Source: Kutzneria kofuensis (GTDB lineage Bacteria; Actinomycetota; Actinomycetes; Mycobacteriales; Pseudonocardiaceae). From it: 64,000 nucleotides of DNA. The translations under genes were made by a program, and so were the position numbers. The notes beneath the pieces were generated by a model. That model was not told the origin of the DNA. It saw nothing but the letters and a program-made list of their open reading frames with translations, and made no database searches. Shown one piece after another: positions 52,239 to 61,126 of the stretch; within the stretch, counting starts at the first letter, position 1, and each line of letters opens with the position of its first letter. The stretch spans positions 5,148,038 through 5,212,037 of the forward strand of contig NZ_JACHIR010000001.1 in NCBI RefSeq assembly GCF_014203355.1, in the 5' to 3' direction.

Positions 52239-52787
52239 ATGCAGCAAACGCAGCTCAGGTCAGTCCCCACCACCCGACAGCCGCTGACGCTGGAAGACCT
52301 CTACCGGCAGCACCGGGTCCGCCTGCTCGGCCTGGCCCGCAAGCTGGTCGACGACATGGCCAGCGCCGAGGACGTGGTCCAGGACGCGTTCGCGGCACTG
52401 CACCGGAACTGGGGCGGGCTCCGCGACGAGTCGGCGGCCGCCGCCTACCTGTCGGCCGCCGTGGTCAACGGCAGCCGCTCGATGCTCCGCCGCCGCAAGC
52501 GCGCCCGCGACTACGTGCCGCCGCACGAGGTGCCGGCCCGTTCCGCCGAGTCGCTGGCGATGATGACCACCGACCAGCAGGCCGTGATGGACGCGTTGGC
52601 CCAGCTCGCGCCGCGGCAGCGGGAGGTGCTGGTGCTCCGCTACTACGGCGGCATGACGGAGGCCGAGATCGCCCGCGCCACCAGCATCTCGCAGGGCGCC
52701 GTGAAGTCCACGGCCAGCCGCGCCCTGGACAAGATGGAGCGCCTGATGGCCGAGCACCGCCCCATGCACCTCCGCCGCACCGCCTGA
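52239..52787 (+). CDS. ECF RNA polymerase sigma factor (SigE-type)
   Basis: 182 residues. Region 2: LEDLYRQHRVRLLGLARKLVDDMASAEDVVQDAFAALHRNW. Region 4: LAQLAPRQREVLVLRYYGGMTEAEIARATSISQGAVKSTASRAL. The actinobacterial SigE-like group with the linker RKRARDYVPPHEVP. No anti-sigma gene is adjacent. Beside a VanY-like protein and the two-component operon it completes an envelope-stress set like sigE-cseABC, although the order differs. Confidence 0.9.
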   Translation: MQQTQLRSVPTTRQPLTLEDLYRQHRVRLLGLARKLVDDMASAEDVVQDAFAALHRNWGGLRDESAAAAYLSAAVVNGSRSMLRRRKRARDYVPPHEVPARSAESLAMMTTDQQAVMDALAQLAPRQREVLVLRYYGGMTEAEIARATSISQGAVKSTASRALDKMERLMAEHRPMHLRRTA

Positions 52788-52901
52788 CCCCCGCGAGTCA
52801 CGCTCTCAGACACACCGAATGCAGGTTTCAGGCAGATCAGCACCGACAAGCCCGGTTTTCAGGGTCGGCCGGTCAAGGCCGGTCCGGGCGCGAACCGGGC
52901 C

Positions 52902-53708
52902 TCAGGGCTTCCTCGCCACCATCGCGTACGTGCTGGACCGCTCCGGGTGGTCCTCGACCTCTTCCGGCGAGTCCGGATGCCAGGACGGCAGGTGCACCAC
53001 CCCGGGCTCGACCAGCTCCAATCCCTCGGCCAGCCGGCTGACCTGCGCCTGGTTGCGCGGGAAGAAGGGGTTGTCGGTCCTGGTGTAGAGCCGTTCCACC
53101 TGCTTGCCGCGCTCGCCGACGTACTCGTGCGTGCCGTGGGACACCACGAGGTAGCTGCCGGACGGCACGGCGTCCATGTACGCCCGCACGGTGGCCCGGG
53201 CCAGCTCGTCACTGTCGACGAAGTGCAGCACGGCGAACATCAGCACGCCGACGGGCTCGTCCGTGTCGATCAGCTGGGCGACGGGGGCGGAGGCCAGCAC
53301 GGACTCCACGTCACGCATGTCGGCGAGCAGCACCGCGGCGTTGTCGTTGGCCTCGAGCATGACCTGGCTGTGGGCGACGGCGACGGGGTCCTTGTCCACG
53401 TACACGACGCGTGCCTCGGGGGCGGCGCCCTGGGCGATCTCGTGCACGTTGCCGACGGTCGGGATGCCGGAGCCCAGGTCGAGGAACTGGCGGATGCCCC
53501 GCGACACGAGGTGCCGCACGGACCGCCGCAGGAACGCCCGGTTGGTCCGCATGATCAGCGGCAGTTCGGGCATGGCGAGCATGGCCTGCTCGGCGAACTC
53601 CCGGTCGACGGCGAGGTTGTGGTATCCGCCGAGGTAGTAGTCGTAGACCCGGGCCGCGCTCGGCCGTTCCAGGTCGACCTCGCCCGGGGCCCACGTCGGC
53701 CGCTCCAT
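52902..53708 (-). CDS. SAM-dependent methyltransferase, DUF574 family
   Basis: 268 residues. The family's start ERPSAARVYDYYLGGYHNLAVDREFAEQ, then FLRRSVRHLVSRGIRQFLDLGSGIPTVGNVHEIAQ (SAM site) and VVYVDKDPVAVAHSQVML are unmistakable. This actinobacteria-specific family is often next to regulatory genes; substrates are unknown. ATG 53708 follows GGAGGCGGG. It lies 36 bases downstream of the acyl-AMP ligase on the same strand, so the two may be co-transcribed. Confidence 0.93.
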   Translation of the reverse strand: MERPTWAPGEVDLERPSAARVYDYYLGGYHNLAVDREFAEQAMLAMPELPLIMRTNRAFLRRSVRHLVSRGIRQFLDLGSGIPTVGNVHEIAQGAAPEARVVYVDKDPVAVAHSQVMLEANDNAAVLLADMRDVESVLASAPVAQLIDTDEPVGVLMFAVLHFVDSDELARATVRAYMDAVPSGSYLVVSHGTHEYVGERGKQVERLYTRTDNPFFPRNQAQVSRLAEGLELVEPGVVHLPSWHPDSPEEVEDHPERSSTYAMVARKP

Positions 53709-53744
53709 CTGCCCGCCTCCCAAAAATCACTCGACCGAGCGACC

Positions 53745-55529
53745 CTAGTGCAGGGTGGAGACGGTCACGGTGGTCGGCTCGCCGTGCACCAGCCCGGATT
53801 CGAACGCCTCGCGGCACGCCTGCCGCCGCACCTTGCCGCTGGTGGTCTTCCTGACCAGGCCGTTCAGCCCCAGCACCACGGTGTGGCAGGCCAGCCGGTG
53901 GTCGCCGTACACGGCCCGCCGCACGGCCCGAACCACCTCGTCGATCACCGCCTCGCTCGGCCGGCGCTGCCGCAGCTCGACGAACAGCACCAGGCGTTCG
54001 CCGGTGGGCTCGTCCTCGCCGGTGGTCACGGCGAACGCGGCGACGCCGCCGGCCCGCACCGCCGCGTGACAGCCGCGGACGCTGTCCTCGATGTCCTGGG
54101 GGTAGTGGTTCAGGCCGTGCACGATGATCAGGTCCTTGAGCCGCCCGGTCACGAACAGCTCGCCGTCGTGCCGGAAGCCGAGGTCGCCGGTGCGCAGGAA
54201 CTCGCCATCAGCGCCGGGATCGTCGACACTGTCGGCCAGCCGGGCCCGGAACGTCTCGGCGGTCTCGTCCGGCAGTTCGTAGTAGCCGAGCGCCTTGCTC
54301 GGGCCGTCCACCCAGATCTCGCCGACCCGGTTCGGCTCGCACGGCAGCCGCGTCTCCGGGTCGACGATGAGCATGGTGGTGCCGGGTTTGGTCACGGGGC
54401 CGCAGCCGACGTAGCGGGCGCTGCGCGTCACCGAGCCCTCGGCCACGGGCACGACCCAGTTGCCGTCGAGGGCGTCCCGGTCGACGCGGATGACGCTGCC
54501 GCCGCCCATGGTGACACTGCCGGCGTGCTCGGCCAGCCCGTACGCGGGGTAGAACGCGTGCGGGGCCAGGCCGGACACCGCGAACGCCTTCACGAAGGAG
54601 TCCACAGTGGAGGCTCGAATGGGTTCGGCGGCGCACATCGCCACCCGCAGCGCGCTGAGGTCCCAGGATTCCCGCTGCTGCTCGGTGGTCTTGCGCACGA
54701 TCAGGTCGTACGCGAAGTTCGGCGCCGCGGTGTGGGTGGCCCGGATCCGGGACACCACGTCCAGCCACACGGTCGGCCGGTGCAGGAAGGCCATGGGGGA
54801 CATCGTGTACACGTGTCCGCTGCCGACCAGCGCACCCAACGTCATGGAGATCAGGCCCTGGTCGTGGAAGTGCGGCAGCCACGACACCGCCCGGGTGTCC
54901 GAGCCGCGCAGGTCGGTGTCGACCACGTTCTGCGCCAGCTCGCAGTGCAGGTTGCGGTGTGAGACAAGCACTCCGCGCGGGGAGCCGGTCGAGCCCGAGG
55001 TGTAGGTCAGCAGTGCCGGTTCGTCCAGTGTGGACGGCTGGTGCCAGGTTCGGTCCCGGTCGGCCTCGGGTCTGTCCCGGTCCGTTCGGTACCACGGCAG
55101 CGCCGGCCACAGCTGGCCGGCGCCGACCGTGGTGCGGATCCGGTCGTAGGCGCCGTGGGTGAGCACCGCCCGCGCGCCGGAGCTGGCCGCGATCGCGGTG
55201 AACGCCTCCAGGTCGTGCCGCATGGTGAACGGGTTCGGCGGCGCCGCCGGCACCGGCACCACGCCGGCCGCGAGGCAGCCCAGCAGGGTGACCGCGAAGT
55301 CGGGGGACGGCAGGTGCACCAGCAGCGCGCGGTCGCCCGGCTGCAGGCCCCGCCCACGCAGCTCGGCCACCACGCGGTCGGCCTGGTCGCCGAGCTGACC
55401 GGCGGTGTACGTCACCTCATCGGAGCCGTCGTCCCGCACGTAGCTGAGCAGCGGCTGGTCCGGCCGCTCGCGGCGGACCCGGTCGAAGGCGGCCGCCACC
55501 GTCTCGGGTGAGTCGATCCGAACCGTCAT
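53745..55529 (-). CDS. Fatty acyl-AMP ligase (FAAL-type)
   Basis: 594 residues. P-loop LLTYTSGSTGSPRGVLVSHRN, then SWLPHFHDQGLISMTLGAL, MSPMAFLHRPTVWLDVVS, PNFAYDLIVRKT, YPAYGLAEHAG and TGDLGFRHDGELFVTGRLKDLIIVHGLNHYPQDIE. These are FAAL landmarks; FAALs make acyl-AMP for transfer to carrier proteins, not acyl-CoA. No polyketide synthase or carrier gene is adjacent, only a DUF574 methyltransferase, so the acyl acceptor is unknown. ATG 55529 (GTG 55538 also in frame). Confidence 0.9.
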   Translation of the reverse strand: MTVRIDSPETVAAAFDRVRRERPDQPLLSYVRDDGSDEVTYTAGQLGDQADRVVAELRGRGLQPGDRALLVHLPSPDFAVTLLGCLAAGVVPVPAAPPNPFTMRHDLEAFTAIAASSGARAVLTHGAYDRIRTTVGAGQLWPALPWYRTDRDRPEADRDRTWHQPSTLDEPALLTYTSGSTGSPRGVLVSHRNLHCELAQNVVDTDLRGSDTRAVSWLPHFHDQGLISMTLGALVGSGHVYTMSPMAFLHRPTVWLDVVSRIRATHTAAPNFAYDLIVRKTTEQQRESWDLSALRVAMCAAEPIRASTVDSFVKAFAVSGLAPHAFYPAYGLAEHAGSVTMGGGSVIRVDRDALDGNWVVPVAEGSVTRSARYVGCGPVTKPGTTMLIVDPETRLPCEPNRVGEIWVDGPSKALGYYELPDETAETFRARLADSVDDPGADGEFLRTGDLGFRHDGELFVTGRLKDLIIVHGLNHYPQDIEDSVRGCHAAVRAGGVAAFAVTTGEDEPTGERLVLFVELRQRRPSEAVIDEVVRAVRRAVYGDHRLACHTVVLGLNGLVRKTTSGKVRRQACREAFESGLVHGEPTTVTVSTLH

Positions 55530-55579
55530 CGTGTCCACCGGCCTTCGTGGCGATGCCGACGGATTCTACTGGGCCGTGG

Positions 55580-56431
55580 TCAGCCCTTGATGCCGGTCTC
55601 GGCCACGCCCCGGACCAGGAAGCGCTGCAAGACCACAAAAACCAACACGAGCGGCAGGATACCCACGGCGGCGGCCACAAAAAGCTCATGAATGTTCACG
55701 TTCTGTGCGGTGAGGAACGTGGACATGGCCACCTGGACGGTCCAGGACGACTCGTCCTGGCCGATCACCAGCGGCCAGAGGAAGGCGTTCCAGCTGCCGA
55801 TGAACTGGATCACCGCCACCGCGGCGAAGAAGCCGCCGGAGTTCGGCACCACGATCCGCCAGAACGTGCCCCAGTGACCGAGGCCGTCGATCCGCGCCGC
55901 CTCCTCCAACTCGCGCGGGAACGACAGGAAGTACTGCCGGAACATGAACGCCGTGAAGCCGGCGAACAGGCCGGGGATCACCAGGCCGCGCAGCGAACTC
56001 ACCCAGCCGAGTGACGACACCAGCACGAAGCTCGGCACGAACGTCACCGCCGCCGGCACCATCAAAGTGGCCACGATCAGGTAGAAGACCTTGTTCGCGT
56101 GCTTGTACGGAATCCGGGCCAGCCCGTAGCCGCAGAGCGAGCCGAGCAGCAGCTGCCCGCCGGTCTGCAGCACGGCGATCACCAGCGAGTTCCACAGCGC
56201 GTGCGCCATCGGCACGCTCGGGTCGGTGAACAGCTCGGTGATGTTCTCCCAGTGCAGGGAACTCGGGAACAGCGACCACTCCGGCGAGGTGATCTCGGCC
56301 TCTGTGGACAGTCCATTGCGGACGATCAGGTAGAACGGCAGCAGGAACACCAGCGCCGCGACGGTCAGCGCCGCGTATCGCAGCGTGGTGCCGGCGACAC
56401 CGGGGCGCAGGCCGACCGGTCGGTTGTCCAT
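55580..56431 (-). CDS. Sugar ABC transporter permease, MalG type
   Basis: 283 residues, six helices (for example LRYAALTVAALVFLLPFYLIV and FVAAAVGILPLVLVFVVLQRFLV). The EAA loop ELEEAARIDGLGHWGTFWRIVVP contacts an ATPase. No ATPase gene lies in this operon, typical of actinobacterial sugar systems that share one MsiK-type ATPase. Starts 5 bases after the MalF-type permease. Confidence 0.93.
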   Translation of the reverse strand: MDNRPVGLRPGVAGTTLRYAALTVAALVFLLPFYLIVRNGLSTEAEITSPEWSLFPSSLHWENITELFTDPSVPMAHALWNSLVIAVLQTGGQLLLGSLCGYGLARIPYKHANKVFYLIVATLMVPAAVTFVPSFVLVSSLGWVSSLRGLVIPGLFAGFTAFMFRQYFLSFPRELEEAARIDGLGHWGTFWRIVVPNSGGFFAAVAVIQFIGSWNAFLWPLVIGQDESSWTVQVAMSTFLTAQNVNIHELFVAAAVGILPLVLVFVVLQRFLVRGVAETGIKG

Positions 56432-56436
56432 GGCGA

Positions 56437-57447
56437 TCAGTCCCGTCGTCCGAAGCCGAGCACCTGGCCCTGCAGCAGCGTGACGAGCGCGATCAGCAGC
56501 GCCAGGATCAGCGCGCCGGCGCTGCCGTGCCCGTAGTCCTGCGTCTGCCCGAGCGCCAGGTAGTACAGGTAGACCAGCGGTGGCCGGCCGAAGTCGGGGT
56601 AGCCGCGGGCGGTGCCGAGCAGGTTGTAGAACTCGTCGAACGCCTGGTACGCGGCGATCAGGCTGAGCAGCAGCACCGCGATCGAGGTGGGCCGCAGCTG
56701 CGGGAAGGTGATGTGCCGGAACACCTGCCAGCCCGGCTTGGCCCCGTCCACGTACGCCGCCTCGTACAGCGAGTCGGGAATGCGCTGCAGGCCGGCGATG
56801 AACAGGATCATGTAGAAGCCGACCTGCAGCCACAGCCGGGCCGTCACCAGCACCACCCAGTACCAGGGCGGATCGGGGTTGGACAGCCACGCCACCGGGT
56901 CCTGCCCGAACCAGTCCAGCACGGTGTTGGCCAGCCCGAACCGCACGCCGCTGAACAGCGACAGCTTCCACACCATCGCCGCCACCACGTACGAGCAGGC
57001 GGTGGGCAGGAAGAACACCGACCGGAAGAAGGCGCGGGCGAACCGGATCCGGTTCACCGCGACCGCCAGCCCCAGCGCCAGCGCGAACGTCAGCGGCACG
57101 ATGAACAGCGCGAACACGCTGAACGTCAGCAGGCTCTGCGCGAACGGCCCGGTCAGCATGTCCGCGTAGTTGTCGAGGCCGACGAAGGTGTCCGGAGTGA
57201 CGGTGCCCTGCGCGTCGAAGAAGCTGAGGTAGGCGCTCCAGCCGATCGGGATGTAGTTGAAGATCAGCAACCCGATAAGGAACGGGCCGACGAAGACCCA
57301 GAACGGCCCTGCGGATCGCGCCGATGCCTGGAGGCGCAGACCGGAAAGACCGCGTCCTTTCAGCGATCTTTCCGGGCCAGCCGAAGGGATCGGCTCAGAG
57401 CGATCCGCATCCGCGCGGAACGCGCGCAGAGGGCGCTGCTTCCTCAT
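56437..57447 (-). CDS. Sugar ABC transporter permease, MalF type, with extended basic N-terminus
   Basis: 336 residues. The six-helix core starts near residue 50 (GPFWVFVGPFLIGLLIFNYIPIG) and has the EAA loop LYEAAYVDGAKPGWQVFRHITFP. The first 50 residues (RKQRPLRAFRADADRSEPIP and on) are basic and low in complexity. They are encoded by DNA with several inverted repeats (CCGGAAAGA/TCTTTCCGG; GATCG ... CGATC), unlike the rest of the gene, which suggests an inserted palindromic repeat. ATG overlaps the binding-protein stop. Confidence 0.92.
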   Translation of the reverse strand: MRKQRPLRAFRADADRSEPIPSAGPERSLKGRGLSGLRLQASARSAGPFWVFVGPFLIGLLIFNYIPIGWSAYLSFFDAQGTVTPDTFVGLDNYADMLTGPFAQSLLTFSVFALFIVPLTFALALGLAVAVNRIRFARAFFRSVFFLPTACSYVVAAMVWKLSLFSGVRFGLANTVLDWFGQDPVAWLSNPDPPWYWVVLVTARLWLQVGFYMILFIAGLQRIPDSLYEAAYVDGAKPGWQVFRHITFPQLRPTSIAVLLLSLIAAYQAFDEFYNLLGTARGYPDFGRPPLVYLYYLALGQTQDYGHGSAGALILALLIALVTLLQGQVLGFGRRD

Positions 57448-58694
57448 CCGTAGAGCCTCTTGAGTTCCGTCTGCACGGATCCGGCCGCGTTCTTCAGCTC
57501 GGTCGTGGCGTCGGCCCCGCTGCGCACGATCTTGTTGAGCGAGTCGCTCAGCGCCAGCTGCATCTTCGCCGTCCACGGCGGCGGGTTCTGCGGCTTGCCG
57601 AGATCCTGCACGAAGCGCACGGCGTCGGCCGCCGGCCCGGACTTCAGCTTGTCGGCCTTGGCGGCCAGGCTCTTGCGGGCCGGGATGTGGAAGCCGTAGC
57701 TGAGGTCGAAGTCCTGCTGGTAGTCGCCGCGCTCGATCCACAGCCACTTCACGTACGCCTTGGCGGCGTCGATCTTCTTGCTCTTGGCGTTGACCATCGA
57801 CCCGTACGCGCCGAACGGCACCGACGCCTTGCCGGCCCCGTTCAACGCCGGCCACGGCAGCACGCCGAAGTCGTCGCCCAACGCCTTCTGCACGGCCGGA
57901 ACCGTCCACAGTCCCGTCCACTGCATGGCGGTCAGGCCCTGCACGAACGCGGACGGATCGGACCAGTCGGCCGGCGCGCCGAGCAGCAGGCTGTTGCTGG
58001 TGAACAGCGTCCGCAGCCTGCCGACCGACTCGGCGGCGAGCGGGTCGTCGAAGCCGACCTTGTTGTCGGGGGTGAGGTAGTCCAGCCCGGCCGACCACAG
58101 CAGCGGACCGGCCAGCACGCCGACGCCGCCGTCGTTGCCGAGGAACAGGCCCTTCACCTTGTTGGTGGTGAGCTTGTGGGCGGCGTCGATCAGCTCGTCG
58201 ACGGTGCTGGGCGGCTGCAGGCCGGCCTTCTGCAGCATGCTCTTGCGGTAGAACAGCATCTGCATGTCCACCGACTGGGGGATGCCGTAGACCTGCCCGT
58301 CCACGGTGTGGCTGGCCAGCACCGACTCGGTGAAGTCGCTGCGGGCGTCGCCCAGCAGGTCGTCCAGCGACACGATCTGCTTGCTACGCACCATGTCCAC
58401 CCGCAGCGTGGACTCGAACACGTCCGGCCCGTTGCTGGCGGCCAGCGCGCTGGCGATCTTCGAGTCGTAGTCGCCGGGGTTCCACTGCACGTGGACGGTC
58501 GCCTTGTCGTAGGCCTTCGCGTACCGCTCGACGGCCTGCTGCACGCCGGCCTCGCCGTAGGCGTGGTACCACTGCTCGATCGTGTCGCCGCTGCCGCTGC
58601 TACGGCCGGTGTTCGAGCCGCAGGCGGCGAGCAGGCCGGCCGCTGTGACGCCGCCCGCCATCCCCAGGAACCCACGCCGGCTGTACCCGCGCAT
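57444..58694 (-). CDS. Extracellular solute-binding lipoprotein, sugar ABC type
   Basis: 416 residues. Tat/lipoprotein signal SRRGFLGMAGGVTAAGLLAACG. The mature part matches family-1 sugar-binding proteins: TIEQWYHAYGEAGVQQAVERYAKAY, DVFESTLRVDMV, DGQVYGIPQSVDMQMLFYRKSMLQKAG and PFGAYGSMVNAKSK. Captures an oligosaccharide for the MalFG-type permeases downstream. ATG 58694 has GGAAGGGG 8 bases upstream. Substrate unknown. Confidence 0.93.
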   Translation of the reverse strand: MRGYSRRGFLGMAGGVTAAGLLAACGSNTGRSSGSGDTIEQWYHAYGEAGVQQAVERYAKAYDKATVHVQWNPGDYDSKIASALAASNGPDVFESTLRVDMVRSKQIVSLDDLLGDARSDFTESVLASHTVDGQVYGIPQSVDMQMLFYRKSMLQKAGLQPPSTVDELIDAAHKLTTNKVKGLFLGNDGGVGVLAGPLLWSAGLDYLTPDNKVGFDDPLAAESVGRLRTLFTSNSLLLGAPADWSDPSAFVQGLTAMQWTGLWTVPAVQKALGDDFGVLPWPALNGAGKASVPFGAYGSMVNAKSKKIDAAKAYVKWLWIERGDYQQDFDLSYGFHIPARKSLAAKADKLKSGPAADAVRFVQDLGKPQNPPPWTAKMQLALSDSLNKIVRSGADATTELKNAAGSVQTELKRLYG

Positions 58695-58859
58695 CACGTC
58701 CACCCCTTCCAGTCGCGCCCACACTGAGTGACAACCCCACCACGCAAGCCTGGGCCCCGTCAGCCGATCCCTCAATGTGGAAGGGCCGGTCGGGGTCACA
58801 GTGATTTACTCCATGTTTTGGCCCATCGCGGCCGATTGGTCGTATCGTTGAAGGCACAC

Positions 58860-58942
58860 CGAGACCCCCGCCGCTCCCTCCCCCCTGAGCGGCGGGCCCA
58901 GTGCCGGAGCCCCGCTCACCCCCGTGCGGGGCTCCGGTCATT
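58860..58942 (+). ncRNA. 6C-motif RNA, copy 2
   Basis: CCCGCCGCT / AGCGGCGGG (58867-58875, 58888-58896) enclose CCCTCCCCCCTG. CCGGAGCCCCGC / GCGGGGCTCCGG (58904-58915, 58926-58937) enclose TCACCCCCGT, the same second loop as copy 1. A -10-like TATCGT lies at 58843-58848, with TTGGCC 19 bases before it. The 83-residue ORF begins 18 bases after the RNA, so the RNA could also be its leader. Confidence 0.88.
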
Positions 58943-58959
58943 TCCCAGGGAGTCCTGTG

Positions 58960-59211
58960 ATGGCGACCACCTTCCACGAGGCTGCCGACGCCGCTGATCT
59001 CGTGGTCGACGTGCTGCTCGACGCGGTTGTCCCGATGGACGAGGGCACCGCGGAGAGCCGGATCGAGCTGCTGAACGGCCTGGCCCTGGCGGCCGAGGCG
59101 CTGCGCGCGGCCGGCCGCGGCGACCAGGCCCTCGCCGACGAGCTCGGCCGGTCGGCCAGCGCCAACTTCGACCGGGTGGACCCGATCGAGCTGATGCTGC
59201 TGCGCGGCTGA
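58960..59211 (+). CDS. Small acidic helical protein, 83 aa
   Basis: ATG 58960 follows AGGGAG (8-base spacing). The protein is helical and acidic (HEAADAADLVVDVLLDAVVP, then RIELLNGLALAAEALRAAGR), with no signal or membrane segment. It starts 18 bases past a 6C RNA that has its own promoter-like sequence, so it may be co-transcribed with it. No family recognised. Confidence 0.6.
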   Translation: MATTFHEAADAADLVVDVLLDAVVPMDEGTAESRIELLNGLALAAEALRAAGRGDQALADELGRSASANFDRVDPIELMLLRG

Positions 59212-59246
59212 CGGTCGAAGTCGAAACAATTTCGGCCCGCTCTTGA

Positions 59247-60176
59247 TCAACGCTGTCGCCGGGCCCGGGACAACAGGGTCTGCAGCACGACAACCACCAC
59301 CAGCACCGCGCCGCTGACCACGGCCTGCATGTTCGAGTTGAACCGGCCCAGCTGGTTGATCAGCTCCTGGATCACGAACAGCAGCGCCACCCCGGCCAGC
59401 GTGCCGCTCACCGCGCCCGCGCCGCCGGTCAGCATGGTGCCGCCGATCACAACGGCGGCGATGGCGTTCAGCTCCAGCCCGACCCCGATCACGGTGACGC
59501 CGGAACCCAGCTGTGCGGCGGACATCACGCCGGCGAAGCCGGCCAGCAGCCCGGAGATCACGTACACGCTGATCTTGGTGCGGGCCACCGGCAACCCCAT
59601 CAGCGAGGCCGCGTCCTCGTTGCCGCCCACCGCGAACAGCCGCATGCCGAACGGTGTGCGTTGCAGCACAACGCCTCCGGCGAGATAGGCGACCACCGCG
59701 ATCACCACCAGCACGGTGCCGTCGCCGAGCCAGCGGAACGCCGAGCCGGCCGGCACCAGGTACGTCGTCGAGCCCTCGCTGGTGATCAGCTGCAGCAGGC
59801 CGCGGGCGAACAGCAGCCCGCACAGCGTCACGATGAACGGCGCCATCCGCAGCCGCGCGATCAACGTGCCCTGGATCAGTCCGATGACGCCGCTCACCAC
59901 CAGCGGCAGGATCAGCGCGCCGGCCAGGCCCCAGCGCGTCGACCCGTACGCCGCCAGCACACCGGCCAGCGCGTACACCGAACCCACGGACAGGTCGATG
60001 CCGCCGCTGATGATCACCAGCGTCATGCCGAGCGCGATCATCGCTAGGAAGCTGGCCTGCACCGCCAGGTTGCCCAGCGTGTACGCGGTCAGGAAGGTGC
60101 GGAACATCAGGCCGCCGGCGGCCAGGAGGACGACCAGCACGACCAGAGCGCCGTGCCGTTGGATCGCCGCGATCAT
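59247..60176 (-). CDS. Sugar ABC transporter permease, RbsC/YjfF type
   Basis: 309 residues, about nine helices. LAMIALGMTLVIISGGIDLSVGSVYALAGVLAA is the permease signature and INAIAAVVIGGTML-like LNAIAAVVIGGTMLTGGAG the ATPase-facing loop. Together with the next permease it forms the channel of a monosaccharide (furanose) importer. Overlaps its neighbour by 4 bases. Confidence 0.92.
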   Translation of the reverse strand: MIAAIQRHGALVVLVVLLAAGGLMFRTFLTAYTLGNLAVQASFLAMIALGMTLVIISGGIDLSVGSVYALAGVLAAYGSTRWGLAGALILPLVVSGVIGLIQGTLIARLRMAPFIVTLCGLLFARGLLQLITSEGSTTYLVPAGSAFRWLGDGTVLVVIAVVAYLAGGVVLQRTPFGMRLFAVGGNEDAASLMGLPVARTKISVYVISGLLAGFAGVMSAAQLGSGVTVIGVGLELNAIAAVVIGGTMLTGGAGAVSGTLAGVALLFVIQELINQLGRFNSNMQAVVSGAVLVVVVVLQTLLSRARRQR

Positions 60177-61126
60177 CGTCCGTTCCTCCTCTCCCGCTGC
60201 ACCAGCACCGCGGCGGCGATCAGCGCCGCCTCCAGCATCTGCGTCACCGACGCCGGCACGTCGTGCTTGATCAACGTGGCCGAGATCAGCTGCATCAGCA
60301 GCGCGCCGGCGACGGTGCCGATCACCCGCACCCGGCCGCCGGTCAGCGGCGTGCCGCCGACCACCACCGCCGTGATCGCGGACAGCTCGATCAGCAGGCC
60401 GAGGCTGGACGGGTCGCTCGCGGTGAGCCGCGCGCTGGCCAGCACGCCGGCGATCGCCGCGAACACCCCGGACAGCATGTACACGGTGAGCAGCGTGCGC
60501 TTGACCGGCAGGCCGGCGAACTCGGCGGCCCGGCGGTTGCCGCCGACCGCGACCAGCTGCCGGCCGAACGTCGTGCGCTCCACCAGCAACGCCACGATGA
60601 CCACCAGCACCAGCGCCACCAGCACGGTCAGCGGGATGCCGATGACCGACGACGAGCCCAGCGCCAGCAGATCCGGGTTGTACAGCTGCTTCAGCTGCCC
60701 GTTGGCGATCACCAGCGCCAGTCCTCGGCCGCCGACGAGTAGGGCCAGTGTCGCCACGATCGGTTGCACGCCGGCGAATGTCACCAGCGACCCGTTCAGC
60801 AGCCCGGCCAGCGCGCCGGCGACGAGGCAGACCAGGATCGACGCCACCACGCCGTACCCGAGATAGAGCGGCAGCAGCGCGGCGGCGATCGCCATCACCG
60901 AGCCGACCGACAGGTCGATGCCCTCGGTGCCGATCACCAGCGCCATGCCCAGCGCCACCACCAGCGTCGGCACCACCTGCACCAGCTGGGTGCGGAGGTT
61001 GTCGGTGGTGATGAAGTTCGGCGTGATCACCACGTTGACCACGACCAGCACGATCAGCGCCAGGTAGACGCCGTAGTCGCGGATCGCGGTGCGCCGGATG
61101 AGGGTGCTAGCGCTGCTCATCGGCAA
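60173..61126 (-). CDS. Sugar ABC transporter permease, RbsC/YtfT type
   Basis: 317 residues. LVVALGMALVIGTEGIDLSVGSVMAIAAALLPL and LIELSAITAVVVGGTPLTGGRVRVIGT match the family. Its start overlaps the ATPase gene's 3' end by 20 bases, and its stop overlaps the next permease by 4. The pair of different permeases is typical of YtfT/YjfF systems rather than RbsC homodimers. Confidence 0.92.
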   Translation of the reverse strand: MPMSSASTLIRRTAIRDYGVYLALIVLVVVNVVITPNFITTDNLRTQLVQVVPTLVVALGMALVIGTEGIDLSVGSVMAIAAALLPLYLGYGVVASILVCLVAGALAGLLNGSLVTFAGVQPIVATLALLVGGRGLALVIANGQLKQLYNPDLLALGSSSVIGIPLTVLVALVLVVIVALLVERTTFGRQLVAVGGNRRAAEFAGLPVKRTLLTVYMLSGVFAAIAGVLASARLTASDPSSLGLLIELSAITAVVVGGTPLTGGRVRVIGTVAGALLMQLISATLIKHDVPASVTQMLEAALIAAAVLVQRERRNGR

